This document shows, one piece after another, positions 35,979-43,876 of a stretch of DNA of 64,000 bases. Numbering within the stretch: position 1 is the stretch's first letter; every line of letters begins with the position of its first letter. The notes under the pieces were generated by a model. The model ran no database searches and was not told where the DNA came from. It saw only the letters and a program-made list of their open reading frames with translations. The DNA lies in the NCBI RefSeq assembly GCF_000378125.1, contig NZ_KB899241.1, positions 1,835,652-1,899,651 of the forward strand, written 5' to 3'. The position numbers were made by a program, and so were the translations under genes. This DNA is from Rudaea cellulosilytica DSM 22992. GTDB lineage: Bacteria > Pseudomonadota > Gammaproteobacteria > Xanthomonadales > Rhodanobacteraceae.

Positions 35979-36177
35979 GGCGATGTCCCGGCGGTCGAGT
36001 TCACGGTCATAAGCATCCCTGTCTCGGACTCGGTGGATCCACGTTGCGTTCTTATTCCAGGTAGCCACCGGCGATCAGGCCGGTCCCGATCGCGCCGCGG
36101 CCAAGCGCGCGTTCGATGCGATGATGGAGATGACCAAGATCGATATCGCGAGGATCGAAGCGGCGCTGCGCGGTTGA
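35979..36177 (+). pseudogene. Decayed PhnB-like VOC gene (internally deleted, frameshifted)
   Basis: In one frame from 35979 the sequence reads GDVPAVEFTVISIP, matching GDVLTVEFTVAGIP of the intact VOC protein at 28658-29137. In another frame, 36064-36174 reads ATGDQAGPDRAAAKRAFDAM, then MEMTKIDIARIEAALRG and stop, matching the C-terminus DRAAAKRAFEAMMKMGKIDV of that protein. The roughly 70 residues between are missing, and so is the N-terminus. This is a remnant of a second gene copy. The last part runs close to the fucosidase start and may contain its promoter. Confidence 0.8.
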
Positions 36178-36238
36178 CGCTGCGCCTTCCAGATCACCAG
36201 CTCGACGGAGTGTTGTTTCATCGAGTAGAATTTTCATT

Positions 36239-37690
36239 ATGAAATTGTCATTCATATATGAAAATTTTGCCCACCTGCTTCTTGCTTTCTGCGCGCTTGC
36301 CGCAGCGCATGGCGTCGCCCAGGAATCCGGAAACTATGTCAGCGAGACCGATCCGCTGGTCGTGAAGAAGCTCGCCGACTGGCAGGACTGGAAATTCGGT
36401 TTCCTCGTCCACTGGGGACCTTACAGTCAGTGGGGCGTGGTCGAGTCCTGGTCGATCTGTTCGGAAGACGTGCCGTGGTGCACTCGCCCCGCGGGCATTT
36501 CGTATGTCGACTACAAGAAGAAATACGAGGCATTGCCGACGACGTTCAATCCGCTGCGATTCGACCCCGACGCCTGGGCGCGCGCCGCGAAGGACGCTGG
36601 CATGAAATACGTCGTGTTCACCACCAAGCATCACGACGGCTTCACGATGTACGACACGAAGGAAACCGACTACCGCATCACCGCGCCGGACGTGCCATTC
36701 CACAACAATCCGCGCGCGAACATTGCCAAGGAAGTGTTCGCTGCGTTCCGCAAGCAGGGATTCGGCATCGGCGCTTATTTCTCCAAGCCTGATTGGCACA
36801 ATCCCGATTACTGGGCACCGGAATGGGCGACGCCGGATCGCAACGTCAACTACGACACGCGCACGCATCCGGACCGTTGGCAGAAGTTCGTCGCCTTCGT
36901 ACACCGGCAGATCGGCGAGATCACCTCGACCTTGGGGTCGATCGATGTGCTTTGGCTCGACGGCGGATGGGTCAACCCGCAGGAACACCCGCACGCCGTG
37001 CCGGGGTCGGGCGAAGTGCCGTGGCCCCAGGATGTCGACATGGCCGGTATCGCCGCGTTGGCGCGCAAGAATCAGCCCGGGCTGATCGTGGTCGATCGCG
37101 CCGTGGGCGGAAGATACGAGAACTACCGCACTCCGGAGCAGAAGATTCCGGAAGCGCCGCTGCCCTATCCGTGGGAAACCTGCATGACGATGGGCGATTC
37201 CTGGTCGTACAAGCCCAACGACAAATACAAGTCCTCACGCGAACTCGTGCACAAGCTCGTCGATGTGGTCTCCAAGGGTGGCAATTTTCTGCTCAATGTC
37301 GGTCCCGACGCGAACGGAGACCTGCCCGAAGAAGCGCTCACTCGCATGCGCGAAATCGGCGCATGGATGCACGTGAATTCCGCAGCCATCTATGCATCGC
37401 GGCCGTTGGCGCCATACGCCGACGGCCATTGGCGTTACACACGACTACGCGATGGTTCGGCGTACGCGATTTATCTCGCCGATGCGGATGAAGACAAGTT
37501 GCCACAACAATTGACGCTGAAAGGACCCGCCCCGAGGAATGGAGCCAAACTCCAATTGCTCGGCTACCCGGAAGCGTTGCACTGGCGGCGCGGAGACGAA
37601 GGCGTAACCGTCGTCGAAATTCCGGATGCCGCGCGGAAAACTTTGTCTGGCGCTTATGCGTGGACGATACGCCTCGCAGCGGTGCGATGA
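36239..37690 (+). CDS. Alpha-L-fucosidase, GH29 family
   Basis: 483 residues with a signal peptide (about 1-27, LLLAFCALAAAHGVAQ). GH29 signatures: KFGFLVHWGPYSQWG, YVVFTTKHHDGFTMYDTKET, and nucleophile D241 in IDVLWLDGGWV; GGNFLLNVGPDANG lies near residue 345. A beta-sandwich C-terminal domain follows (about 375-483). It hydrolyses alpha-L-fucosides from glycans with retention, acting in the periplasm or outside. There is no clear ribosome site upstream of ATG 36239. A perfect terminator follows 64 bases after the stop. Confidence 0.92.
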   Translation: MKLSFIYENFAHLLLAFCALAAAHGVAQESGNYVSETDPLVVKKLADWQDWKFGFLVHWGPYSQWGVVESWSICSEDVPWCTRPAGISYVDYKKKYEALPTTFNPLRFDPDAWARAAKDAGMKYVVFTTKHHDGFTMYDTKETDYRITAPDVPFHNNPRANIAKEVFAAFRKQGFGIGAYFSKPDWHNPDYWAPEWATPDRNVNYDTRTHPDRWQKFVAFVHRQIGEITSTLGSIDVLWLDGGWVNPQEHPHAVPGSGEVPWPQDVDMAGIAALARKNQPGLIVVDRAVGGRYENYRTPEQKIPEAPLPYPWETCMTMGDSWSYKPNDKYKSSRELVHKLVDVVSKGGNFLLNVGPDANGDLPEEALTRMREIGAWMHVNSAAIYASRPLAPYADGHWRYTRLRDGSAYAIYLADADEDKLPQQLTLKGPAPRNGAKLQLLGYPEALHWRRGDEGVTVVEIPDAARKTLSGAYAWTIRLAAVR

Positions 37691-37753
37691 AATAGCGGCG
37701 CGGGCGGTGCGAATTTCGGAACCGGGGCCGAAACGCTTCCATTCCGTGCATAC

Positions 37754-37786
37754 AAAACGGGCGCCTCTCGGCGCCCGTTTCGTTTC
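37754..37786 (+). terminator. Terminator after the fucosidase gene (GGGCGCC type)
   Basis: ACGGGCGCC pairs with GGCGCCCGT around TCTC, with AAAA before and TTTCGTTT after. It may serve both the fucosidase (plus) and the convergent small secreted protein gene (minus). Confidence 0.88.
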
Positions 37787-37833
37787 CTTCTTTGACCCGT
37801 TTCCGGGTGACGTAAGACTCACTTCAGAGGCGA

Positions 37834-38217
37834 CTACCGGTCGTCGTCATCGTGGTGATGCTTGAAGTGGCGAACGACCCAATCATGACGCTCGTACGGG
37901 CGCTCCGTGTCCAGCTCGACCGTCACACCGCCACTGCGGATATACGCCTCATCTTCGGGCGGCAACACTCTGCCTGAGCGCCAGCTGCCGTTGGACAGCC
38001 AATAGTAGGTTCGCGTGTCCGGCGCGAAATAGATGTCGTGATCGGCGTAGTACATATACCGATGCTTGGTCGTCGTGGTCGTGACCACACCGTCATCGGT
38101 TCTGCGTTCGACCGTGGTTGTTTGATCGACCGGCGGCGGCTGCGCCAACGCGGGCAGACCAGCGCCGAGTGCTATCGCCAGTGCGGAAATCTTCAGAACG
38201 TTTCGATGAATGCTCAT
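37834..38217 (-). CDS. Small secreted protein, unknown function
   Basis: 127 residues from ATG at 38217, with GAGGAG upstream; signal peptide 1-25 (SALAIALGAGLPALAQ). The mature part is rich in Thr (TTTVERRTDDGVVTTTTTKH), then Tyr/Asp (YMYYADHDIYFAPDTRTYYW), and ends in a His/Asp cluster (HHHDDDDR) that could bind metal. I recognise no family beyond a resemblance to small periplasmic proteins with a YYY/W core. It converges on the fucosidase gene. Confidence 0.75.
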   Translation of the reverse strand: MSIHRNVLKISALAIALGAGLPALAQPPPVDQTTTVERRTDDGVVTTTTTKHRYMYYADHDIYFAPDTRTYYWLSNGSWRSGRVLPPEDEAYIRSGGVTVELDTERPYERHDWVVRHFKHHHDDDDR

Positions 38218-38504
38218 GGCGTTCTCCTCGTAGGGTTCGCCGTCGCAACAAGCACGGCAGCAAACGGGAATTCGCCGGGGATGGAAAATCGTATGTCGCC
38301 AGCCTCGACGACAGTCCTGCAATTGGCATGGGGGATTCAAAATGCGCGATTGGCGCGGCCAGCAGTGACTGCGATTTTCACCGTAGTGCGCAATCGATGA
38401 ACGTCGCGGGAACTATACAGAGCACCGTTCATTTGCCATATGGGTTGCGAAATTCCCGAGGAATGGATCGGGTAGCGCAATGTGTTTCGCCGGACCAGCG
38501 CCGT

Positions 38505-40181
38505 TCACTTTGCAGCCAACAGTGCCGCAGCTGCGCGCTCCAAGGCGATATCCTTTTTACGCCGGATGCTCTCGAGGGTCGGTGAAGCAAGGATGGTCGG
38601 GCGCAGACCCACGCCCTCGAACACGGTGCCATCGAAGGCACGGTCATTTCTCGTGCAGACACGCGCGCTGCCGCCGCCGGGCAGTTGGAAGAATATCGGC
38701 TGGCCGGTGCTTCCCGCCGTTGCCTCGCCGACGGTGATGCCCCGGTGCATGGCATCGAATGCCGCAACGAAATCTTCCGCCGCCGAAAAGGTGCGCGCGC
38801 TGGTCAAAACCGCAATCGGTACGTCGACATGCTGCGCGGGATCGGCAGCTACCTCGAATGGAGCAATGTCCGTCCATCCCGGCAACGCGCCGCGCGCCCG
38901 GTCAGCAGCAACGTAGCTTCGCGTGCGCATCATCGGACCGCGAATCGGATCTCGCGTCAGCACCTGCAGCAGATCCACGGGCGTGCTGCCGCCGCCGTTG
39001 GCACGAACATCGATGATCAGCCCCTTGGAGGAGTTGACGAGCGCCAGGTTGGCGAGAAGCGCTTTCGTTCCCTCCGTGTCGTCGAACTCATCGATCGTGA
39101 GGACACCAATTCGATCCGTGCGCATCTTGAAAGAGGCGCCGAATTTTTTCAGTTTCGATTGATCCTCCAGCGTCAGCCGCGTCAAGGCGCGTTCTTCTTT
39201 CTTGCCTTCGGCATTCTTCACGGTCACCCGGACCTGGCTGCCGGCGCGCCCAGTGAGCAACGCATAGTCGAAGGTGCGTACCTGAAGATCCTGCGGTGTC
39301 GAAGAACTCTGGTAGGGCGCGATCTCGCGCTCTGCATAGCTGTGGATGTCCTCTCCATCGATCTTGAGCAGCACATCGCCCACGCGCCACCGTTGCGCGA
39401 GCAATGCGGGATCGTTGACCTCCATTACCACGACGGTATTTTCCACGAGTTGCGTGCGCAGCCCGGGCCCGCCATAGAAGACGTCGCGCAGCGGCGCGGG
39501 CGGATAGACATTCGTGTGGCCGTCCTTGAGCAGTGCCACGAATCGCATCAGCACACGATAGTAGTCTTCGGTGGAAGTCGTGGCTCTCACCTTGGGCAGG
39601 AAGTCCAGATAGGTCTGATTCCAATCCAGATCCGGCTGCCGGTCGAAGAAGGCGAAATTGAAGCGAGCCTCCGACCATACCGTGGACAGGCCCGCAATCT
39701 TGGCGTCGTCGCTCAGATTGGGTGCGAAGGGCAAGCTCTGCCCAGGCGAGTGTGCCCACAGGCGTTCGCGACTGCGCGCTTCCTCGACAAGCCGGGTGAA
39801 TCGCGGGTCGTCATGCAGCGATGCCAGATTCTTGTCGGACGCGAGCTGATCCGCGGGAACGCTGCCGCCCCGGGCTTGCGCGGCCATGAGCACGTTCATC
39901 GCTTTTTCCTTGCGACCCGCCAGCGCTTCGTCGGAGGCGAGCTGGTACATCGCGGCGTTCCAATGCCAATCCATGCCGTTCGGGCCGGCGGCATAGAACG
40001 GCTCGAGCATCGCGGCGGCCTCGGCGTATCGCGTTGCTTGATGAAGTTCGAGCGATTTTATGTAGCGCGCGGGCAGGCTGGCTGCCGATGGGGGCGGTTC
40101 TTGGGCCGCGGCGCTGAACGTGAATCCGCAGGCCACGAGAAAGAAAACCTGGCCGCACGTTGCTATCCGGGTTCTGATCAT
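38505..40181 (-). CDS. Secreted S41 family (C-terminal processing-type) peptidase
   Basis: 558 residues from ATG at 40181, with GGAG five bases before. Signal peptide about 1-26. A TPR-like region (about 30-110) precedes a PDZ-like part (RWRVGDVLLKIDGEDIHSYA) and the S41 core: DRIGVLTIDEFDD, SSKGLIIDVRANGGG and the nucleophile S466 in TSARTFSAAEDF. The GEATAGSTGQP block fits too. It is probably a periplasmic or secreted tail-specific-type protease with Ser/Lys catalysis. It stands divergent from the MBL hydrolase gene (165 bases). Confidence 0.9.
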   Translation of the reverse strand: MIRTRIATCGQVFFLVACGFTFSAAAQEPPPSAASLPARYIKSLELHQATRYAEAAAMLEPFYAAGPNGMDWHWNAAMYQLASDEALAGRKEKAMNVLMAAQARGGSVPADQLASDKNLASLHDDPRFTRLVEEARSRERLWAHSPGQSLPFAPNLSDDAKIAGLSTVWSEARFNFAFFDRQPDLDWNQTYLDFLPKVRATTSTEDYYRVLMRFVALLKDGHTNVYPPAPLRDVFYGGPGLRTQLVENTVVVMEVNDPALLAQRWRVGDVLLKIDGEDIHSYAEREIAPYQSSSTPQDLQVRTFDYALLTGRAGSQVRVTVKNAEGKKEERALTRLTLEDQSKLKKFGASFKMRTDRIGVLTIDEFDDTEGTKALLANLALVNSSKGLIIDVRANGGGSTPVDLLQVLTRDPIRGPMMRTRSYVAADRARGALPGWTDIAPFEVAADPAQHVDVPIAVLTSARTFSAAEDFVAAFDAMHRGITVGEATAGSTGQPIFFQLPGGGSARVCTRNDRAFDGTVFEGVGLRPTILASPTLESIRRKKDIALERAAAALLAAK

Positions 40182-40346
40182 GCCGTCTCCGCTGCTCGAT
40201 GGTTCGTGGCTGTGCTTGAGCCATCTTCGACAGGCGGCTCGGATGATCTTTCGTCGTGGGAAGGTATCCGGATGTAGTGCGCCAGACAAGCTCTGCGGCT
40301 TAAGATCCGACTGCGGCTGCAACTCGCACTATCCAAGGATGCATAC

Positions 40347-41690
40347 ATGAAGAAGCCTATTGCCGTCTTGCGCAGCGTGCTTTACCGGCTTACGGAGCCT
40401 GTGCGTCGAAGGTCCATCGTGCGCAGGTGCGCCGCGTGGACGGCCATGACTGTCATCTGTGTGCCGGTGCCTGTCTCTGCCGCATCGGGCGATGCTGAGC
40501 TTCTTCCGGCATGGTCGAACGGCTATTTCTACATTCATCACATCAGCACGGGGCGGGGCAATGCGACCTACTTCGTCTTCCCCGACGGAACCACGCTGCT
40601 GATCGATGCGGGCGAGGCGGATCCGAAGTTCGTTGAATCCGTGCGGCCGTTGAAAGCGTTTCCTCCTCGCCCCGACGGCGCGCATTCGGCGGCCTATTGG
40701 ATTGCCGACTACATCCGCCAGTTCGCGCCCGCGGGCCGGCCGGTGAAGCTCGACTATGCGCTGATCACGCATTTCCACACCGATCACATCGGCACGATCA
40801 CGCAGGACAAGCCCATGTCGCGGACCGGCGCCTATCGCGTGTCCGGGATCACCGAGCTTGCCGATCTGCTGCCCATCGATACCCTCATCGATCGCGCCGC
40901 GCCGTCCTACGACACTCCGGTCGATCTTCATCAATGCTCGCAAGGCTCCGATGGCTTGTCCCTCTCGAACTATCTCGGGTTCGCCGAATACCGGTTGAAA
41001 CACGGTCAAGCCGTGGTCGGGCTGAAGCCGGGAGCGCTCGATCAGATCAAGCTCGGCCAAGCCGACGCATTCCCGAGCTTTCATGTCCGCAATATTGCGT
41101 CCAATGGAATCATCTGGACCGGCGCCGGCGAGGAGACGCAGTACTACATTCCCAAGGGTGCGATCACCGATTGCCATTTCGACGAGAACCCGTTGAGCAA
41201 TGTGCTGACGTTCGCCTACGGCAAGTTCAAGTATTACTCGGGCGGCGACATCCCGGGCGTTCCCAATTACACCCAGCCTTGGTGGCGCGATATCGAGACG
41301 CCGGTGTCCGCGGTCGTCGGAGGAGTCGACGTCATGCTGCTCGATCATCACGGCAACCGGGATTCGACGAACGAGAACATCCTGCGCAACCTGCAGCCGC
41401 GGATCATCGTCCAGGAGAACTGGCTCTCGCCGCAACCGGGTGAAGAGGTCGTCACCCGCATGGCGTCCAAGGGACTCTATCCCGGACCCAGGGACGTCTT
41501 CTCGACCGGAATGAGCCCGGAGAGCCGCATTGTGATCGGGCCGATCATGGACAGCATCTACAAAAGCTATGGCGGTCACATCGTCATCCGCGTCGCGCCG
41601 GGCGGCGATCGATATGAGGTTTATGTCCTCGATGACGCGGACAAGCACCGCAAGCTCGCGAAACGGTTTGGGCCGTACAAGTCGAAATAG
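40347..41690 (+). CDS. Exported MBL-fold metallohydrolase (ComEC/Rec2-like domain)
   Basis: 447 residues. The long basic N-terminus (LTEPVRRRSIVRRCAAW) precedes a hydrophobic stretch ending PVPVSAAS, likely a signal peptide. MBL motif 1 HFHTDH is at 142-147, an upstream strand TTLLIDAGEAD fits the fold, and DVMLLDHHGNRDSTNENIL and IIVQENW come later. The layout resembles stand-alone ComEC/Rec2-type beta-lactamase-like hydrolases. The substrate is unknown; a phosphodiester or nucleic-acid substrate is possible by analogy. There is no operon partner; the next genes belong to a different island. Confidence 0.85.
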   Translation: MKKPIAVLRSVLYRLTEPVRRRSIVRRCAAWTAMTVICVPVPVSAASGDAELLPAWSNGYFYIHHISTGRGNATYFVFPDGTTLLIDAGEADPKFVESVRPLKAFPPRPDGAHSAAYWIADYIRQFAPAGRPVKLDYALITHFHTDHIGTITQDKPMSRTGAYRVSGITELADLLPIDTLIDRAAPSYDTPVDLHQCSQGSDGLSLSNYLGFAEYRLKHGQAVVGLKPGALDQIKLGQADAFPSFHVRNIASNGIIWTGAGEETQYYIPKGAITDCHFDENPLSNVLTFAYGKFKYYSGGDIPGVPNYTQPWWRDIETPVSAVVGGVDVMLLDHHGNRDSTNENILRNLQPRIIVQENWLSPQPGEEVVTRMASKGLYPGPRDVFSTGMSPESRIVIGPIMDSIYKSYGGHIVIRVAPGGDRYEVYVLDDADKHRKLAKRFGPYKSK

Positions 41691-41758
41691 ACTGTTCGCT
41701 CCCGCCACGTCTGCAAGCGGAAGTCTCGTCGAAGAATCGTATTCGTGAAGCCGGGGGT

Positions 41759-41783
41759 AAAAGTATACCCTGACCCCAGTTTT
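41759..41783 (+). repeat. Short direct repeat, left copy
   Basis: AAAAGTATACCCTGACCCCA followed by GTTTT; near-identical to the copy at 42019-42042 in the same orientation. The 235 bases between them hold no gene. The repeat borders the low-GC HTH/nuclease-like operon on its left and may be the trace of a mobile element end. Confidence 0.65.
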
Positions 41784-42018
41784 CGACCCAAGTTTCCCAA
41801 TTCCGCCAACAAATGACGCACCGCTTTTGACCTGGAATCATCGCCGCGCTATGTTTGTGGCAGGGAACAAGGGGACGTGCGTGGGACGTACGAAGGGAAT
41901 TTGATCAAAGACGTTGCAACGTTGCCGTGGCCGACAGGCGTTGTCGTGGCGTGGGCAGGTAGTGCTTTGACCCAGACAAAGAAGACGGGCGCTGGCGGTG
42001 CTGTATTCGTTTTCGAGA

Positions 42019-42042
42019 AAAAGTGTACTCTGACCCCAGTTT
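42019..42042 (+). repeat. Short direct repeat, right copy
   Basis: AAAAGTGTACTCTGACCCCA followed by GTTT; differs from the left copy at two positions within the core. It ends 68 bases before the first mini-HTH gene and may carry part of that operon's promoter (TTGCCA at 42041-42046). Confidence 0.65.
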
Positions 42043-42110
42043 GCCAGTTTGAGTTTTGCGCTATGTCTTTCCGTTAGGAGAGGCCCTAGACCATAGATCC
42101 GAGGAGGCTC

Positions 42111-42290
42111 ATGGCAAAGTCCAAAAAAGAAGACGGCGAACGTGCCGTGGAGTTGCTTGAGAAACTACTAGTGTTTCAGATGTACTCCATGGGCGCGACG
42201 CAAAGCCAGATTGCAAGGACTGTCGGTCGACAGATGCTGTGGGTCAATTCGCTATTGAAGGGTGTGCCGCGGGAGAGTCGCACGTCATGA
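42111..42290 (+). CDS. Mini helix-turn-helix protein 1 (59 aa)
   Basis: 59 residues with a very strong ribosome site (GAGGAGG, three bases before ATG). After a Lys/Glu-rich start the sequence LLEKLLVFQMYSMGATQSQI, then ARTVGRQMLWVNSLLKGVPR, forms a simple HTH. It is clearly homologous to mini-HTH protein 2, which it overlaps by ATGA, so the two are translationally coupled. It probably binds DNA, either as a small regulator or as a subunit guiding the 302-residue protein two genes on. I recognise no named family. Confidence 0.7.
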   Translation: MAKSKKEDGERAVELLEKLLVFQMYSMGATQSQIARTVGRQMLWVNSLLKGVPRESRTS

Positions 42291-42475
42291 GTAAGTCCGC
42301 TATCATCGACTCAAACAACCAAGCCGAACTCATCCGATATCTGCTTGTGTTGGAGTTATGGCAAAGTGGCTTGTCGCAAGCCGAGATACGCGCCCGACTC
42401 GGCATCTCGACTAACACCGTAAACGCAATGCTCAAAGGTATACCGCGGAAAGGCTACAAGGTCAGCGAGGAATAG
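42287..42475 (+). CDS. Mini helix-turn-helix protein 2 (62 aa)
   Basis: 62 residues; its ATG overlaps the stop of gene 1. It reads AELIRYLLVLELWQSGLSQA, then EIRARLGISTNTVNAMLKGI, a textbook sigma-region-4-like HTH with the same LKGxPR ending as gene 1. It has no other domain. It lies five bases before gene 3. The lack of effector domains suggests these are DNA-binding adaptors or autoregulators of the operon. Confidence 0.72.
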   Translation: MSKSAIIDSNNQAELIRYLLVLELWQSGLSQAEIRARLGISTNTVNAMLKGIPRKGYKVSEE

Positions 42476-42480
42476 CCCAA

Positions 42481-42669
42481 ATGCCATCGAACACTGACGA
42501 CCTTAAGAGACTGGCTGACGCTACCGAAGATATCCGCAAGCTGCTTATCTTTGCTCTCCTAAGAAACGGAGCATCGCAGGCCCAAGTCGCCGCGGCACTA
42601 AGCGTGAATCAGAGTTCTATCAGCCGGCTGTTCCCACAGGCAAAGGGCAGCGCAAGGACGCGTAAGTGA
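42481..42669 (+). CDS. Mini helix-turn-helix protein 3 (62 aa)
   Basis: 62 residues: DIRKLLIFALLRNGASQAQV, then AAALSVNQSSISRLFPQAKG. It has the same helix-LL-xx-G-xSQ layout as genes 1 and 2 but diverges in the recognition helix (NQSSISRLF), so it should read a different DNA site. Its stop overlaps the GTG start of the 302-residue protein gene (GTGA), tying their synthesis together. Confidence 0.72.
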   Translation: MPSNTDDLKRLADATEDIRKLLIFALLRNGASQAQVAAALSVNQSSISRLFPQAKGSARTRK

Positions 42670-43574
42670 CAAGCCCGCAGTCAGTCGTCGATCTCTCCTC
42701 AAATGCAGAAGAGAACGTTGCTCACGCCGCCAAGGTTGTGGGCCGCGGCGAGGGTCGTCGCAGTGTATTTGCTGCTATCTACGATGGAAAGCAGAAGATT
42801 AAGTCCGCAAAGGAGATTGCGAAGAAGACCGGATTGACGGAAAAGCGGGTGCTTCTGGAGGGCAAAGATCTAACTGACAATCACATTGCCATTTCCGCCA
42901 AGGTGAACGGATACAAGGCGTATCAGAAGATCGATTTTTACCATCGACGCAAGAAGCAGATTCTGGATCTCGCTGCCTCGAAAGCGAAGCTGTCAGCGTT
43001 CCCAACAAAACGAAATCCGGTAACGAAATCCGCAAAAGCGGAGCGCATAAAAATCGACGTCCGTATTCCTCGGAAGAAGCATGCAGCGCGCCACATTACA
43101 GTGGATGACATAGACAATTTCCAGAAGGTCGCGTCAGAGGGAAGCCACCCTTACGTCAAGATGGCCGAATCGACGTTCAAGAACGGTGTGGCGAGGATTC
43201 TAGGCGAACGAGGAATTTTCAAAGACTGGGGAGGCGAGAGTCGTGACCTTTCAAGCACGCGGCTCAAGATCGGCAACAAGCGAAAGATTGCTGCTTTCGC
43301 ATTCAAAGGTCCGGGGAAGACCGGAAAGCTAACGCCCGGCAAGATGGGCGTTAATGGCGATCAGATACAGCGACTAGTTAAGTGCCCCGCCGAAGTGTTC
43401 ATCGTTCAGTATTGGGCCGATATTGAAGACTCTGTACTAGAGCAGCTGAAAGATTTTGTAACGCTCAAGTCGTACTTAGAAGACAAGGAACTGTGGTACG
43501 GCATTATCAATGGCAATGATTCCGCAAGATTGATTGCCGCCTACCCGATGCAGTTTTCAAACAAGCAGAAGTAG
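42666..43574 (+). CDS. 302-aa protein with winged-helix-like N-terminus and possible PD-(D/E)XK-like core
   Basis: GTG start. Residues 31-100 (RRSVFAAIYDGKQKIKSAKE, then IAKKTGLTEKRVLLEGKDLT) look like a winged helix. A basic linker (110-140) follows. Residues 170-260 hold RILGERGIFKDWGGESRD, then KIAAFAFKGPGKTGKL, then NGDQIQRL and EVFIVQYW. That order (acidic helix, strand with Lys, Gln-bearing helix, strand) recalls a PD-(D/E)XK nuclease. However, the acid usually two before K214 is Ala, so activity is doubtful. I recognise no named family. GC is visibly lower than in neighbouring genes. An effector or restriction-type role is inference only. Confidence 0.5.
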   Translation: MTSPQSVVDLSSNAEENVAHAAKVVGRGEGRRSVFAAIYDGKQKIKSAKEIAKKTGLTEKRVLLEGKDLTDNHIAISAKVNGYKAYQKIDFYHRRKKQILDLAASKAKLSAFPTKRNPVTKSAKAERIKIDVRIPRKKHAARHITVDDIDNFQKVASEGSHPYVKMAESTFKNGVARILGERGIFKDWGGESRDLSSTRLKIGNKRKIAAFAFKGPGKTGKLTPGKMGVNGDQIQRLVKCPAEVFIVQYWADIEDSVLEQLKDFVTLKSYLEDKELWYGIINGNDSARLIAAYPMQFSNKQK

Positions 43575-43582
43575 AGGCTGAA

Positions 43583-43801
43583 ATGTCCGAAGCACCGAGT
43601 CGCACTGAAAAGATCTTGGCTCAGCTGCTGATCATCGCCTTGAATGATGCGCCATTGGGCGAGAAAGCGTCTGTTCTGAGTAAGGCAGGATTCGAACCCT
43701 CAGAAATCGCCACACTCTTGGGTATATCGCCCGGCTCGGTACGGCAGCAACTATACACACGCCGGAAATCTATCACGGGGAAGAAGCGAGTTACGAAGTA
43801 G
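43583..43801 (+). CDS. Mini helix-turn-helix protein 4 (72 aa)
   Basis: 72 residues, eight bases after the 302-residue gene. It reads EKILAQLLIIALNDAPLGEK, then ASVLSKAGFEPSEIATLLGI and SPGSVRQQLYTRRK, an HTH with a slightly longer first helix pair than the other three. A Lys/Arg-rich C-terminus (KSITGKKRVTK) adds general DNA affinity. A terminator 24 bases on closes the five-gene operon. Confidence 0.7.
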   Translation: MSEAPSRTEKILAQLLIIALNDAPLGEKASVLSKAGFEPSEIATLLGISPGSVRQQLYTRRKSITGKKRVTK

Positions 43802-43824
43802 GTCCACTTTCGTTCCATGTAAAC

Positions 43825-43857
43825 AAAACGGGCGCCTTGCGGCGCCCGTTTCGTTTC
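43825..43857 (+). terminator. Bidirectional terminator between mini-HTH operon and ahcY (GGGCGCC type)
   Basis: ACGGGCGCC pairs with GGCGCCCGT around TTGC; AAAA precedes and TTTCGTTT follows, so it can stop transcription from both sides (mini-HTH gene 4 ends 43801, ahcY ends 43877). It differs from the 37754 terminator only in the loop. Confidence 0.9.
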
Positions 43858-43876
43858 AAGATAACTCGCAAGCCAA

